DNA of 64,000 bases, taken from the NCBI RefSeq assembly GCF_009674625.1, contig NZ_WKJQ01000001.1, positions 434,001-498,000 on the forward strand, in the 5' to 3' direction. Numbering within the stretch: the stretch's first letter is position 1; each line of letters opens with the position of its first letter. Shown here piece by piece: positions 51,181 to 60,579 of this stretch. The position numbers and the translations under genes were made by a program. The DNA is from Haloferax marinum. GTDB lineage: Archaea > Halobacteriota > Halobacteria > Halobacteriales > Haloferacaceae. The notes under the pieces are model-generated. The model was not told the DNA's origin. It saw nothing but the letters and a program-made list of their open reading frames with translations, and made no database searches.

Positions 51181-54021
51181 ATGCCAGACGGCGAGGCCGC
51201 CGCCGGAATGGACGCGTTTGCGACGCTCTCGTCGCCCGTCCGTGAGGCGCTCTCTGAGCGTGGATTTTCGACACCGACAGAGCCACAGCGCCGGGCGATT
51301 CCCCCACTTGCCGACGGGAAGAACGGCCTCATCATCGCGCCGACGGGAACTGGGAAGACGGAGACGGCGATGTTGCCGGTCTTCTCGGCTATCAGCGAGG
51401 CCGAAGACAGATTCGGAATCTCGGCGCTCTACATCACTCCGCTTCGGGCGTTGAACCGCGACATGCGCGAGCGTCTCGACTGGTGGGGCGACATCCTCGA
51501 TATCGACATCGACGTTCGCCACGGCGACACCACGCAGTACCAGCGCCAGAAGCAGGCGAACGACCCGCCGGACGTGCTGGTGACGACGCCCGAGACGTTG
51601 CAGGCGATGCTCACGGGCAAGAAGTTGCGAAAGGCGCTCTCGGACGTCCACCACGTCGTCGTCGACGAGGTTCACGAACTCGCGTCGGCCAAGCGCGGGG
51701 CCCAGTTGACTATCGGGTTAGAGCGCCTCCACGAACTCGCGGGGCCGTTCCAGCGAATCGGTCTCTCGGCGACTGTCGGGTCCCCCACCGAGGTTGGGAA
51801 GTTCTTGACGGGTGACCGGGAGTTCGAAATCATCGAGGTGGACGTGGACAATCGCGTCGAGTTCGAGGTGGTCCGTCCAGAGGTGACGAACGAAGACGAG
51901 CGACTGGCCGGCAAACTCGCAACCGACCCCGAGATAGCGAGCCACGTCCGGACGATACGCGACATCGTTCGCACACACGAGTCGGTGCTCGTCTTCGTCA
52001 ACACCCGACAGACTGCCGAAGCGCTCGGGTCTCGGTTCAAGAAACTGGGTGACTCCATCGAAGTCCACCACGGGTCGCTCTCGAAAGACGTCCGCATCGA
52101 CGTCGAAGACCGGTTCAAAGCCGGTGAGTTGGACGCCCTCATCTGTACGTCCTCGATGGAACTCGGCATCGACGTAGGCCGGGTGGACCACGTCGTCCAG
52201 TACAACAGTCCGCGCGAAGTCTCCCGACTCCTCCAGCGAGTCGGGCGGGCAGGCCACAGACTGGGCGTCGTCTCCCGAGGGACCATCGTCACCGACCACC
52301 CCGACGACACCTTAGAAGCCCTCGCCATCGCCCGAAGGGCGGAGTCGGGTGAAGTCGAACCCGCCCGTGTCCACCACGGGAGTCTCGACACCGTCGCCAA
52401 CCAAATCGTCGGCATCGTCATGGATTACGGCGACGTCTCTGCCCGACGCGCCTACGAAATCGTCACTCGGGCGTATCCGTTCCGCGACGTCTCAGAAGAC
52501 GATTTCCGCGCCGTCGTCCGCGAACTCTCGCAGAATCGCCTGCTCTGGGTCGAAGAGGACAAAGACCTCTTGGAGAAGTCCAGCGGGACGTGGCAGTACT
52601 TCTACGCCAACCTCTCGATGATTCCCGACGAGGAGACCTACGACGTCCACGACATGTCCTCACGTCGGCAAATCGGGACGCTCGACGAGAAGTTCGTCCT
52701 CAACTTCGCGTCTCCGGGTGCGACGTTCATCCAGCGCGGGGAGATGTGGCGCGTCAACGACGTGGACGACGAGGAAGCACGAGTAAACGTCTCACCAATC
52801 GAAGACCCCGGCGGCGAAGTTCCGTCGTGGGTCGGGTCGGAGATTCCGGTCCCAGCACCCGTCGCGGGCGAAGTCGGTGAACTCCGGGACGTTGCAGCAC
52901 CACAGTTCGAATCGGGTGCCGACAGAGAGAGCGTCGCCCGCGACATCGCAATGCGATATCCGACAGACTCGGCGACGGTCTCGACGGCACTCGGCCCTCT
53001 CGAACGACAGGTCGAAACCGGCGCACCGATTCCGACCGCAGACCGTCTCGTCATCGAAGGCTCACCCCGGAAGGTGACGCTGAACTCCTGTTACGGCCAC
53101 CGGGTCAACGAGACGCTCGGACGACTTCTGTCGGCGCTCATCGGCCAGCGAACCGGGTCGTCGGTCGGGATGGAAGTCGACCCCTATCGCGTCGAGTTCG
53201 ACGTTCCGGGGAAGGTGTCGCCGACGACGTTCGCCGAGGTTCTCCGCGAAACCGACCCCGAACACGTCGAAGCGCTCCTCGAACTCGCGCTCAAGCGCTC
53301 GGACTCACTCAAATTCACGCTCGCACAGGTCGCCGCGAAGTTCGGGGCGCTCAAGCGGTATCAGGGCCGCGGTCGGTTCGGCGGCGACAGACTCCTCGCG
53401 GCGCTCGAAGACACACCCGTCTACGACGAAGCGGTCAGGGAGGTGTTCCACACCGACCTCGAAGTCGAAGAGACGGTCGAACTGCTTCGGCGACTCCACG
53501 CCGGCGACGTCGAACTCGTCGTCGCCCGCGAACCGACGCCAATCGGCACGGGCGGGCGCGGGTCTGGGACCGACCTGCTCGTCCCCGAAAACGCCGACGC
53601 GAGCGTCATCGAGACGATACGTGACCGGATTCAAAACGACCGTGTCCTGCTGTTCTGTCTGCACTGCAAGGAATGGACGCGGAAGACGAAAGTCAAGCGC
53701 GTGCGCGACCCACAGGAGTGTCCGCAGTGCGGCGCGACCCGTATTGCGGCGCTCAACCCGTGGGACGAAGAGACGGTCAAAGCAGTCCGAGCGACGGAAA
53801 AAGACGACGAACAAGAACGCCTGACGAAGCGAGCGTATCGCTCTGCGAGTCTCGTCCAGGCACACGGCAAGAAGGCGGTTATCGCGCTCGCTGCCCGTGG
53901 CGTCGGCCCGCACAACGCGGCGCGTATCATCAACAAACTTCGAGAAGACGAAGACGACTTCTACCGCGACATCCTCGAACGGGAACGCGAGTACGCCCGG
54001 ACGCAGTCGTTCTGGGACTGA
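51181..54021 (+). CDS. lhr2: Large helicase-related protein Lhr2 (ASH-Ski2)
   Basis: A 946-residue superfamily 2 helicase: PTEPQRRAIPPLADGKNGLI, IIAPTGTGKTETAMLPVF (Walker A), VVVDEVHELASAKRGAQL (DEVH), LSATVGSP, SRLLQRVGRAGHRLG (motif VI). C-terminal to the helicase core are the Lhr-specific domains, and a four-Cys zinc finger (LLFCLHCKEWT, PQECPQCGATR) near residue 830, which marks Lhr2 or ASH-Ski2. It probably unwinds RNA-DNA or DNA hybrids in repair or RNA decay. The ATG at 51181 gives MPDGEAAAGMDAFATLSSPV. Confidence 0.92.
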   Translation: MPDGEAAAGMDAFATLSSPVREALSERGFSTPTEPQRRAIPPLADGKNGLIIAPTGTGKTETAMLPVFSAISEAEDRFGISALYITPLRALNRDMRERLDWWGDILDIDIDVRHGDTTQYQRQKQANDPPDVLVTTPETLQAMLTGKKLRKALSDVHHVVVDEVHELASAKRGAQLTIGLERLHELAGPFQRIGLSATVGSPTEVGKFLTGDREFEIIEVDVDNRVEFEVVRPEVTNEDERLAGKLATDPEIASHVRTIRDIVRTHESVLVFVNTRQTAEALGSRFKKLGDSIEVHHGSLSKDVRIDVEDRFKAGELDALICTSSMELGIDVGRVDHVVQYNSPREVSRLLQRVGRAGHRLGVVSRGTIVTDHPDDTLEALAIARRAESGEVEPARVHHGSLDTVANQIVGIVMDYGDVSARRAYEIVTRAYPFRDVSEDDFRAVVRELSQNRLLWVEEDKDLLEKSSGTWQYFYANLSMIPDEETYDVHDMSSRRQIGTLDEKFVLNFASPGATFIQRGEMWRVNDVDDEEARVNVSPIEDPGGEVPSWVGSEIPVPAPVAGEVGELRDVAAPQFESGADRESVARDIAMRYPTDSATVSTALGPLERQVETGAPIPTADRLVIEGSPRKVTLNSCYGHRVNETLGRLLSALIGQRTGSSVGMEVDPYRVEFDVPGKVSPTTFAEVLRETDPEHVEALLELALKRSDSLKFTLAQVAAKFGALKRYQGRGRFGGDRLLAALEDTPVYDEAVREVFHTDLEVEETVELLRRLHAGDVELVVAREPTPIGTGGRGSGTDLLVPENADASVIETIRDRIQNDRVLLFCLHCKEWTRKTKVKRVRDPQECPQCGATRIAALNPWDEETVKAVRATEKDDEQERLTKRAYRSASLVQAHGKKAVIALAARGVGPHNAARIINKLREDEDDFYRDILEREREYARTQSFWD

Positions 54022-54061
54022 TTCGGACTCGTTCGGGGACTGGAATCGGTTCTGGGACTGA

Positions 54062-54451
54062 TTACTCCGCTATCGCCCACTCGTCGAGAATCGTCGTCAC
54101 GGCGGTTTTGAGCGCCTCGAAATCCTGCATCGTGATGCCGTCTGTCGTGACGAAGACCCCGATGTCTTCGAGCGTGATGCGGACGAGGTAGCCGTTTTCG
54201 AACACGCGAATGGTGTACTCGTAGTCGCCGAGCTCGGACCCACGATAGGCGTCCTGTGTCATCTTGAAGTCGTGCCACTCGTTTCCGATGAAGGAGTTCA
54301 GGTCGGCCTCCTGTTCTAAGTCGTCGCGCAGGTAGACCTGCAGGTAGTCGAATCGGTTGAAGTACGTGAGCGACCGAAGACTGTCTCCGGCGGCGGCACG
54401 ACACACCGAAATCAGCTTTTCTTGTGCTTCCTCTGGGAGGAGATTTGACAT
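54062..54451 (-). CDS. Conserved haloarchaeal protein (DUF7522-like)
   Basis: A 129-residue acidic protein. MSNLLPEEAQEKLISVCRAA, YFNRFDYLQVYLRDDLEQEA, YEYTIRVFENGYLVRITLED and VFVTTDGITMQDFEALKTAV give a compact alpha/beta fold. I recall a haloarchaeal family of this length (DUF7522) but no function; the pattern is close to small sensory-like or roadblock-like proteins. It lies between lhr2 (convergent) and an ArsR-type regulator on the same strand, 90 bases upstream. Confidence 0.72.
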   Translation of the reverse strand: MSNLLPEEAQEKLISVCRAAAGDSLRSLTYFNRFDYLQVYLRDDLEQEADLNSFIGNEWHDFKMTQDAYRGSELGDYEYTIRVFENGYLVRITLEDIGVFVTTDGITMQDFEALKTAVTTILDEWAIAE

Positions 54452-54541
54452 CGGGTTTCGGTGTGTGACCAACTACCAAATAGGCGGCGCATCCGGCAGG
54501 TGACGTGACGACCGGTGAAGGAACCGAACGAACTGCGGCGT

Positions 54542-54943
54542 CTACGCCGACGTGTACGCGTCGCGGTAGTCGCGTTCACGCCGAATGAGTTCCTCGACAC
54601 CGTATTCGAGGATATCTGCGCCGAGTGACGTCGCGCGGTAGTAGGAGAACAATCCATCGCCGTCCGCGTGGGTTCGCTTTCGTTTCTCGACCAGTCCGGT
54701 GTCGACCAGTTTTCGGAGGTGGTAGTGGAGGTTGTTCGCCCGGATATCGAGGGCGTCTTCCAGTTCTTTCGGACTTCGCTCCCCGAAGTGGACCAGTCGG
54801 TAAAGCAGGGTAAACCGGGTTCGGTCACCGATAGCCGCCTGCATGTCGAGATACTCGTCCAGCGTGAGGACGCTCGTCGGCGGCAGCAACTCGGCAGGGT
54901 CTTCTGGCAGTCCCTTCGCGTCGGCCGGAGAGTTCGTCGCCAT
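54542..54943 (-). CDS. ArsR-family winged-helix regulator
   Basis: A 133-residue HTH protein: GDRTRFTLLYRLVHFGERSP, then KELEDALDIRANNLHYHLRK, LVDTGLVEKRKRTHADGDGL, and SYYRATSLGADILEYGVEEL. The wing ends with a Tyr-x-x-Thr strand, and the C-terminal helix is charged. It has no cysteine, so it is not a classical metal sensor. Target unknown; it diverges from the following gene at 55044, whose promoter TTTTTTATATATTG is AT-rich. Confidence 0.86.
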   Translation of the reverse strand: MATNSPADAKGLPEDPAELLPPTSVLTLDEYLDMQAAIGDRTRFTLLYRLVHFGERSPKELEDALDIRANNLHYHLRKLVDTGLVEKRKRTHADGDGLFSYYRATSLGADILEYGVEELIRRERDYRDAYTSA

Positions 54944-55007
54944 CTCGTCTAGTGAGATGTCCCGTACCGACTTAACGATTCTCGAGTCAAACTTCCCTGA
55001 AAAGGCC

Positions 55008-55021
55008 GTTTTTTATATATT
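55008..55021 (+). promoter_or_regulatory. Strong TATA region of the DUF7509-like gene
   Basis: TTTTTTATATATTG lies 23-36 bases before the ATG at 55044, the most AT-rich stretch of this region. It fits an archaeal TATA box for a leaderless transcript. Confidence 0.55.
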
Positions 55022-55043
55022 GATTCGGTCAGTACGACGGTAC

Positions 55044-55664
55044 ATGCGCGATACCATCACACGGGACGACATCCGAGACGCCCTCGGCCGGACCACCTAC
55101 GACCGCTTTCTCGTCTACGTGATGGGGCCCTACAAGTCGTTCAACCTGAACTACGTCCTCTCGGAGGAAGAACTCGCAGACATCGACGTCGCGGACCTCC
55201 CCGGCCCGATTCGGAAGTTGTTCTCGGCGCGAGACGACGTCGATGGCGCACTCGCCCTCCTGCGTCGCCTGCAAGGGTCGTTGCGCGCCGACCCAGGTGT
55301 GAACGCGTTTCTCGCCGTCGATATCGACATCGACACCGACGACGTCGACGCCGCGACGCAGAGTATCGCCTTCGCGCAGGCGAGCAACGCGACCGTGTTC
55401 GTCCTCCCGTTTCTCGGCCACAACTTCGGCGTCGGCGAAGAGGCTGGGTCCATCCTCGAACGCCTCTCGGAGAGCCACGGCGACCGAATCGTCTTCGTCC
55501 ACGAGGCGACGGTCACGAGCGAGATGATTCGGGCGGCACGAGCGCGATGGGACCTCAGAGTCGAAACCTACGACACCGAAGACGAACTGCACAAGCGCAT
55601 CCGACTCTTCGTCGCGGACGTGATGAATCGCGAACTCCACGGCGATTTGGAGCGACTCGACTAG
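55044..55664 (+). CDS. Conserved haloarchaeal protein (DUF7509-like)
   Basis: A 206-residue protein. It opens MRDTITRDDIRDALGRTTYD, then YVMGPYKSFNLNYVLSEEEL; the core has Rossmann-like strands (NAFLAVDIDIDTDDVD, ATVFVLPFLGHNFGVGEEAG, DRIVFVHEATVTSEM). I recall this family as DUF7509. The layout resembles nucleoside 2-deoxyribosyltransferase or TIR-like folds with a GPYKSFN opening, which is a guess. Adjacent ArsR-type regulator diverges from it. Confidence 0.72.
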   Translation: MRDTITRDDIRDALGRTTYDRFLVYVMGPYKSFNLNYVLSEEELADIDVADLPGPIRKLFSARDDVDGALALLRRLQGSLRADPGVNAFLAVDIDIDTDDVDAATQSIAFAQASNATVFVLPFLGHNFGVGEEAGSILERLSESHGDRIVFVHEATVTSEMIRAARARWDLRVETYDTEDELHKRIRLFVADVMNRELHGDLERLD

Positions 55665-55688
55665 TGTATATCGGACTCCCTAGGCAGT

Positions 55689-56024
55689 CTACTCCCACCG
55701 GTTCGTCGCCTCGTTCCGCCTCGGAAGGAACGGAAGCAAGAACGCGACGAGGAAGACGATTGCCGCGATGACGAGGTAGTCGGGCGTCGTCAAGACGAGG
55801 GCGAAAATCGAGAGGACCGACGCCTCACCGGCGTTGACCGCCATAATCGCGTCTGCATCGTTGTTCATAATCACGAGGAACATGAAGATGACCTCTGCAA
55901 ATACGACCCGGAGTCCTGCTTTCGTGAACCACCACCCGGCAGAGAGCGGTCCTCCCGTGAGTGCGTCTACCTCTCGTTGGACCTTCCGTCGCCACGCCGC
56001 GTTCACGACACACCACTGTTGCAT
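55689..56024 (-). CDS. Small membrane protein, unknown
   Basis: A 111-residue protein with two or three segments (LRVVFAEVIFMFLVIMNND and YLVIAAIVFLVAFLLPFLP, plus SVLSIFALVLTT) and an amphipathic N-terminus containing MQQWCVVNAAWRRKVQREVD. Codon use is normal. The ATG at 56022-56024 is used. It lies between the DUF7509-like gene (convergent) and the CDC48-type ATPase gene upstream on the same strand. Family not recognised. Confidence 0.65.
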   Translation of the reverse strand: MQQWCVVNAAWRRKVQREVDALTGGPLSAGWWFTKAGLRVVFAEVIFMFLVIMNNDADAIMAVNAGEASVLSIFALVLTTPDYLVIAAIVFLVAFLLPFLPRRNEATNRWE

Positions 56025-56070
56025 GTGAACATGACTCGTGATAGGTCGTGAAAGAAGATAATCTCGACTG

Positions 56071-58251
56071 TCAGGAGAGACTCGGCCGAACCGACTCCAG
56101 TGCCGCGTCGAAGTGTTCCCGTGTGATGCGAATCTCGTCGGCGTGGTCGTTAGCCGCTGTACCCTCGTAGGCGCTGGCGACGTCCTGAATGGCTCGAAGC
56201 GCCGCCTCGCGGCAGACTGCGGCGACGTCTGCGCCGGAGTACCCGTCCATATGCGCAGCGACGTCGGTGAGGTCGACGTCGGAACTGAGTGGTTTGTTCC
56301 GGACGTGAACGTCGAGGATGGCGCGACGCGCCTCGATGTCGGGGGCGGGCACCTCGACGTGCGTCTCCAGTCGACCGGGACGAAGGAGCGCAGGGTCGAG
56401 GGCGTCTCGCCGGTTCGTCGCCGCGAGGACGACGAGGTTCGGATTGTCGGCGGCGTTGTCCATCTCGGTCAGGAGTTGCGAGACGACGCGTTCTGTCACG
56501 CCAGAGTCCGACCCCATACTGTCGCGGTTCGTCGCGATAGCGTCGATTTCGTCGAAAAAGAGGATGCTCGGCGCGGCCTGTCGGGCCCGGTCGAACACCT
56601 CTCGGACGGATTTCTCGGACTCACCGACGTATCTATCGAGGAGTTCTGGGCCGGCGACGTGGATGAAGTTGACCTCGCTTTCGGCCGCGATAGCACGCGC
56701 GAGAAGCGTCTTCCCGGTTCCCGGTGGGCCGTAGAGGAGCAGTCCAGTCGGTGGGTCTGTCGCCGCCGCTTCGAAGAGTGGTGCGTAGGTCAACGGCCAC
56801 GTGACGGCACGCTCGAGCGTCCGTTTCACGTCGTCGAGGCCGCCGACTGCTTCGAACCCCTTGGTCGGTTGTTCGGCGACGTACTCGCGCATCGCCGAGG
56901 GTTCGACTACCGCCATCGCCGTCTCGAAGTCGGCGCGCGTCACCGTCAGGTCTCTGACCGGAACCCCATCGCCGGTGCGCCGAGAGCGTCGAAGTGCGGT
57001 CATGGCCGCTTCCTTCGCGAGCGACTCGAGGTCTGCACCGACGAACCCGTGTGTCCGCGAGGCGAGTCGGTCGATGTCCACGTCGTCTGCGAGTGGCATC
57101 TGACGGGTGTGGACGTCGAGAATCTCCCGACGGCCACCGACGTTCGGGACGCCAATCTCTATCTCGCGGTCGAACCGCCCACCGCGACGGAGCGCCGGGT
57201 CGAGGCTATCGACGCGATTCGTCGCCCCGATGACGACGACGTCGCCACGAGCGTCCAGGCCGTCCATGAGAGAGAGTAGTTGGCCGACGATACGACTCTC
57301 GACGTCGCCGCCGTCGTCACGCTTGGCCGCAATCGAATCTATCTCGTCGAAGAATACGATGCTCGGAGACTGCTCGCGCGCCTCTTTGAACACCTCACGG
57401 AGTTTCTCTTCTGACTCGCCTTTGTACTTCGAGAGGACTTCTGGCCCCGAAATCGTGATGAACGTCGCGTCGACTTCGTTGGCGACGGCTTTCGCGATGA
57501 GCGTCTTCCCGGTGCCCGGCGGGCCGTGGAGGAGCACGCCTTTCGGCGGTTCGATACCGAGGTGGGCGAACACTTCGGGTTCCGACAGTGGGAGTTCTAT
57601 CATCTCCCGAACCAGGTCGAGTTCGTCGTCGAGGCCACCGATATCTTCGTAGGTGACGCCCGTCGCGCGTCCTCGACCTCCGTCCCCGTCGTCGGTCCCC
57701 GTCATGCTCTTGACCGCGTCTCGGACTGCCTCGCTCGCACCCTTCGACTCCGTTGCGGTCACCGTGACGTTCGTCGCGTCGGTGACGCGGACGACCCCAC
57801 CCGGTCGTGTCTCGCTCACGACGAGGAGTGAACCACCGAGTCGCTCGACGCGGACACGGTCACCGGCCCGAAGGGGGCGATTCCGAATCTCCGATTTCAC
57901 GACGTCTTCTATCGTCTCTCGACTCACACTGGTTCGTTCGAACGCGCTGGGGCCAGCGAGCGTCACCGACTTCGCGTCGTCGACGTCTATCTTCTGGACG
58001 TGGACGGTGTCACCGATTTTGACGCCCGCGTTCGCTCGCGTGTCGGCGTCGACGAGAATCTCGCCGGCGTCAGCACCGGGGCGGGCGGGCCACATCTTCG
58101 CCACCGTCTCACGAGTCCCCTCGATGACGACGGTCTCACCACTCAATACACTGAGTTCTCGCCGTGCTGCTTCGGGGAGGCGGGCGATGCCGCGCCCCGC
58201 GTCGCGCTTTTCGGCGGCACGGACCACGAGTGTCACCCCGTCTTCGGTCAT
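56071..58251 (-). CDS. cdc48: CDC48/VAT-type AAA ATPase
   Basis: A 726-residue protein: N-domain (double-psi barrel, LVVRAAEKRDAGRGIARLPE), D1 AAA (VLLHGPPGTGKTLIAKAVAN, then IVFFDEIDSIAAKRDDGGD) and D2 AAA (LLLYGPPGTGKTLLARAIAA, then ILFFDEIDAIATNRDSMGSD), with ATNRVDSLDPALRRGGRFDR and the second region of homology in each. It forms a hexamer that unfolds proteins for the proteasome. The length is that of archaeal CDC48 paralogues. Haloarchaea carry several; which one this is cannot be said. Confidence 0.93.
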   Translation of the reverse strand: MTEDGVTLVVRAAEKRDAGRGIARLPEAARRELSVLSGETVVIEGTRETVAKMWPARPGADAGEILVDADTRANAGVKIGDTVHVQKIDVDDAKSVTLAGPSAFERTSVSRETIEDVVKSEIRNRPLRAGDRVRVERLGGSLLVVSETRPGGVVRVTDATNVTVTATESKGASEAVRDAVKSMTGTDDGDGGRGRATGVTYEDIGGLDDELDLVREMIELPLSEPEVFAHLGIEPPKGVLLHGPPGTGKTLIAKAVANEVDATFITISGPEVLSKYKGESEEKLREVFKEAREQSPSIVFFDEIDSIAAKRDDGGDVESRIVGQLLSLMDGLDARGDVVVIGATNRVDSLDPALRRGGRFDREIEIGVPNVGGRREILDVHTRQMPLADDVDIDRLASRTHGFVGADLESLAKEAAMTALRRSRRTGDGVPVRDLTVTRADFETAMAVVEPSAMREYVAEQPTKGFEAVGGLDDVKRTLERAVTWPLTYAPLFEAAATDPPTGLLLYGPPGTGKTLLARAIAAESEVNFIHVAGPELLDRYVGESEKSVREVFDRARQAAPSILFFDEIDAIATNRDSMGSDSGVTERVVSQLLTEMDNAADNPNLVVLAATNRRDALDPALLRPGRLETHVEVPAPDIEARRAILDVHVRNKPLSSDVDLTDVAAHMDGYSGADVAAVCREAALRAIQDVASAYEGTAANDHADEIRITREHFDAALESVRPSLS

Positions 58252-58329
58252 GACAGTTGCTTGGGTGTCTCAGTTCTTGAGCGTTCGCCCGGAGTAACCG
58301 TTTTCCGGACTCGTGTGATAGCCATATAC

Positions 58330-58464
58330 ATGGTGACCACGACACAGAAAGACGGAGAGACGTGGTTCCAGTGTGAGGAGTGTGGGATGCTGTTCGACGT
58401 CAGAGCAGACGCCCAGGCCCACGAGGATAACTGCGATACCGATAGCCCATCGTACCTCCAGTAA
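58330..58464 (+). CDS. Tiny C2H2-like zinc protein (DUF7128-like)
   Basis: A 44-residue protein, MVTTTQKDGETWFQCEECGM, with a zinc finger C-x2-C-x12-H-x4-C (CEECGMLFDVRADAQAHEDN plus Cys) and the tail TDSPSYLQ. This is the typical size and pattern of the haloarchaeal DUF7128 group. Role unknown; single finger proteins of this type are abundant in haloarchaea. The ATG at 58330 follows CGTGTGATAGCCATATAC. Confidence 0.82.
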   Translation: MVTTTQKDGETWFQCEECGMLFDVRADAQAHEDNCDTDSPSYLQ

Positions 58465-58496
58465 GAGACGGTCGCACCGCCAGCGTCGGACGCTGA

Positions 58497-58736
58497 CTAC
58501 TCGGGGTCGTGTTCCGCGGCGATTCGTTCGGCGTGGTCGAGCGACGTTGCTCGCTCCCAGCGAACACGCTCGCCGTCGCCGTAGGCGAGTACCTCTTTCA
58601 ACTCGTCGCGGAGGACGCCCACGCCCCGTCCGACCAGATTCCCATCGGCGTCACCGAGTTCGTAGTAGCCGTAGGCTTCCGGTGCCTTCCCAATCGTCCG
58701 CTTTTCCAGGGGTTCCCATCGCTTCCGGAGCATCAC
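58497..58736 (-). CDS. Small protein with GIY-YIG-like N-terminus (DUF7508-like)
   Basis: A 79-residue protein: MMLRKRWEPLEKRTIGKAPE, then AYGYYELGDADGNLVGRGVG. The GYYELGDADGNLVGRGVG segment recalls the GIY-YIG nuclease opening (GVYxLxDxxGxxxYIG) with the second motif replaced. I recall it as DUF7508. Nuclease activity is doubtful as the fold is short. Its start overlaps the stop of the DUF5796-like gene (ATGA), so it is the second gene of a pair. Confidence 0.72.
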   Translation of the reverse strand: MMLRKRWEPLEKRTIGKAPEAYGYYELGDADGNLVGRGVGVLRDELKEVLAYGDGERVRWERATSLDHAERIAAEHDPE

Positions 58737-59161
58737 TCGGAGACGAACTCGTAGGACTGTTCGCTCCAGTCGTCTTCGACGAAGACGAACACGCGGCCAC
58801 GGGCCACGTCCGGGTCGGCCTCTATCTCGAAATTGTGGCCGGGCAGGCGGCGTGCGACGACACCAGGAAACAGTTCTTCTTCTTCACCCTCTGCGAGGAT
58901 GACGCGGCCGACACCGCTGGACTCGAGGACGCCGTCGTGCGTCTTCAGGTCGTTGACGTACATCATCACACCCTCCGTCTCCGTCGGGTCGGTGACGAGT
59001 ACGTGGACCTCTTTGCCGGGACTCGTCTGCAGCGTGCCCGTAATCGCCTCGGGGACACCTCGGTAGACCGTCGTCCGATTGTCGATATACTCCACTTCGA
59101 CGCCGTAGTCGTGGAGTTCGATGCCGAGGGTACTCGGGGCGATATCGTTTCGGGCGCTCAT
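58733..59161 (-). CDS. Conserved haloarchaeal protein (DUF5796-like)
   Basis: A 142-residue acidic protein. MSARNDIAPSTLGIELHDYG, then GVEVEYIDNRTTVYRGVPEA, KEVHVLVTDPTETEGVMMYV and LFPGVVARRLPGHNFEIEAD. It matches the haloarchaeal DUF5796 pattern as I recall it. Mostly beta strands; function unknown. It precedes and overlaps the DUF7508-like gene. It diverges from the shikimate kinase gene. Confidence 0.78.
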   Translation of the reverse strand: MSARNDIAPSTLGIELHDYGVEVEYIDNRTTVYRGVPEAITGTLQTSPGKEVHVLVTDPTETEGVMMYVNDLKTHDGVLESSGVGRVILAEGEEEELFPGVVARRLPGHNFEIEADPDVARGRVFVFVEDDWSEQSYEFVSE

Positions 59162-59320
59162 ACCACGCGATTACTCCGGAACGGTGAAAAACGACGCGAT
59201 ACCGCGTATCGAATACGCAGCGATACCGTGCATCGAACCGGCACGCTCGCCAACTGATTCGGCAGCGGATGATATGGCACCGACCGCTACTTCTTTGCCT
59301 CCCCTCGTTTCCGTACAGGT

Positions 59321-60190
59321 ATGCACGGCCGAGCCGCCGCCCTCGGAGCAGGAACCATCCTGAACGCCCTCGCGACGGGGACTGGCTCCGCGTTCGCCAT
59401 CGACGCAGAGACCACCGCGACGGTCGAATTAGACGACTCGGACGACGTTCGCGGGACCATCGCGGAGGCACCCGACGCCGACACGCGCCTCGTAGAACGC
59501 TGTGTCGAACTCGTCGTCGAGCAGTACGGCGACGGCGAGGGCGGCACCGTCGAAACCGAGAGCGACGTGCCGATGGCCGCCGGTCTCAAGAGTTCGAGCG
59601 CCGCCGCGAACGCGACAGTGCTCGCCACACTCGACGCAGTCGGTGCGTCGGTCGGCCGCGGTCCGGACGACGACATCACCCGCATCGACGCCTGTCGCCT
59701 CGGCGTTCGGGCGGCCCGAGAGGTCGGCGTCACCGTCACCGGTGCGTTCGACGACGCATCGGCGTCCATGCTCGGAGGCGTCGTCGTCACCGACAACACC
59801 GAAGACGAACTCGTCGCCCGCGACGAACCAGACTGGGACGTCCTCGTGTGGACACCGCCGGAGCAAGCCTTCAGTGCCGATGCCGACGTCTCTCGCTGTG
59901 AGGACGTCGCCTCGATGGCAAATCTCGTCGCAGAACTCGCGCTCGAAGGCCGGTACGCAGAGGCGATGACGGTCAACGGCCTCGCGTTCTCGGCCGCGCT
60001 GGACTTTCCGACCGACCCCGCCGTCGAAGCGATGCCTCTCGCAGACGGTGTCTCCCTCTCTGGGACCGGCCCGAGCGTCGTCGCAGTGGGTGACCGTGAC
60101 GGCCTCGAACAGGTCCAGGAGCGATGGGACGCCCGCGACGGCGAGACACGACTGACCACCACCCGAACTGACGGAGCACGAATCCTATGA
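59321..60190 (+). CDS. aroK: Shikimate kinase, archaeal GHMP type
   Basis: A 289-residue GHMP kinase. VPMAAGLKSSSAAANATVLA is the ATP-binding GHMP motif, the start HGRAAALGAGTILNALATGT is typical of archaeal shikimate kinases, and VSLSGTGPSVVAVGDRDGLE the C-terminal glycine-rich motif. It phosphorylates shikimate to shikimate 3-phosphate, in the aromatic amino acid pathway. It overlaps the chorismate mutase gene by four bases, a common haloarchaeal pair. The ATG at 59321 is used. Confidence 0.93.
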   Translation: MHGRAAALGAGTILNALATGTGSAFAIDAETTATVELDDSDDVRGTIAEAPDADTRLVERCVELVVEQYGDGEGGTVETESDVPMAAGLKSSSAAANATVLATLDAVGASVGRGPDDDITRIDACRLGVRAAREVGVTVTGAFDDASASMLGGVVVTDNTEDELVARDEPDWDVLVWTPPEQAFSADADVSRCEDVASMANLVAELALEGRYAEAMTVNGLAFSAALDFPTDPAVEAMPLADGVSLSGTGPSVVAVGDRDGLEQVQERWDARDGETRLTTTRTDGARIL

Positions 60191-60495
60191 CAGACGACAC
60201 GACAGACGACGCCGAATGGATACAGGACATGACGCTCGACGAACTTCGCGAAGAAATCGAAGATATCGACCGCGAAATCGTCGAACTCATCGCTCGCAGA
60301 ACCTACGTCGCCGACACCGTCGCGCAGGTCAAAGCCGAACACGACCTGCCGACGACCGACGAATCCCAAGAAGAACGTGTGATGGAACGCGCCGGCGAGA
60401 ACGCCGACCACTTCGAAGTGGATTCCAATTTGGTGAAGGCGATTTTCCGGTTGCTCATCGAGATAAACAAGGCCGAGCAAAGACAGTCTAGATAG
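60187..60495 (+). CDS. aroQ: Chorismate mutase (AroQ type)
   Basis: A 102-residue all-helical chorismate mutase: LDELREEIEDIDREIVELIA, then RRTYVADTVAQVKAEHDLPT and ERVMERAGENADHFEVDSNL. Arg and Lys of the AroQ active site (R-R, K) are in place. It converts chorismate to prephenate for Phe/Tyr. It overlaps aroK. Its last nine codons (NKAEQRQSR and TAG) recur, diverged, at 61746-61778, suggesting that the 3' end was replaced by an integrating element. Confidence 0.92.
   Translation: MTDDTTDDAEWIQDMTLDELREEIEDIDREIVELIARRTYVADTVAQVKAEHDLPTTDESQEERVMERAGENADHFEVDSNLVKAIFRLLIEINKAEQRQSR
60463..60495 (+). repeat. Proximal att-like copy: 3' end of the chorismate mutase gene
   Basis: The last 33 bases of aroQ, containing TAAACAAGGC. 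23 of 33 positions match the distal copy at 61746-61778, and both read NKAEQRQ(S/N)R-stop in frame. It would be the gene-proximal attachment site of an integrated element. Confidence 0.55.
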
Positions 60496-60579
60496 CACTA
60501 AACAGGTGTAAATCGGCGTCTTGAACCCGGTTTGGGTGCCGCGTTCTTCCGGCTGCTTCTCAATAGGTCAGACCAACTT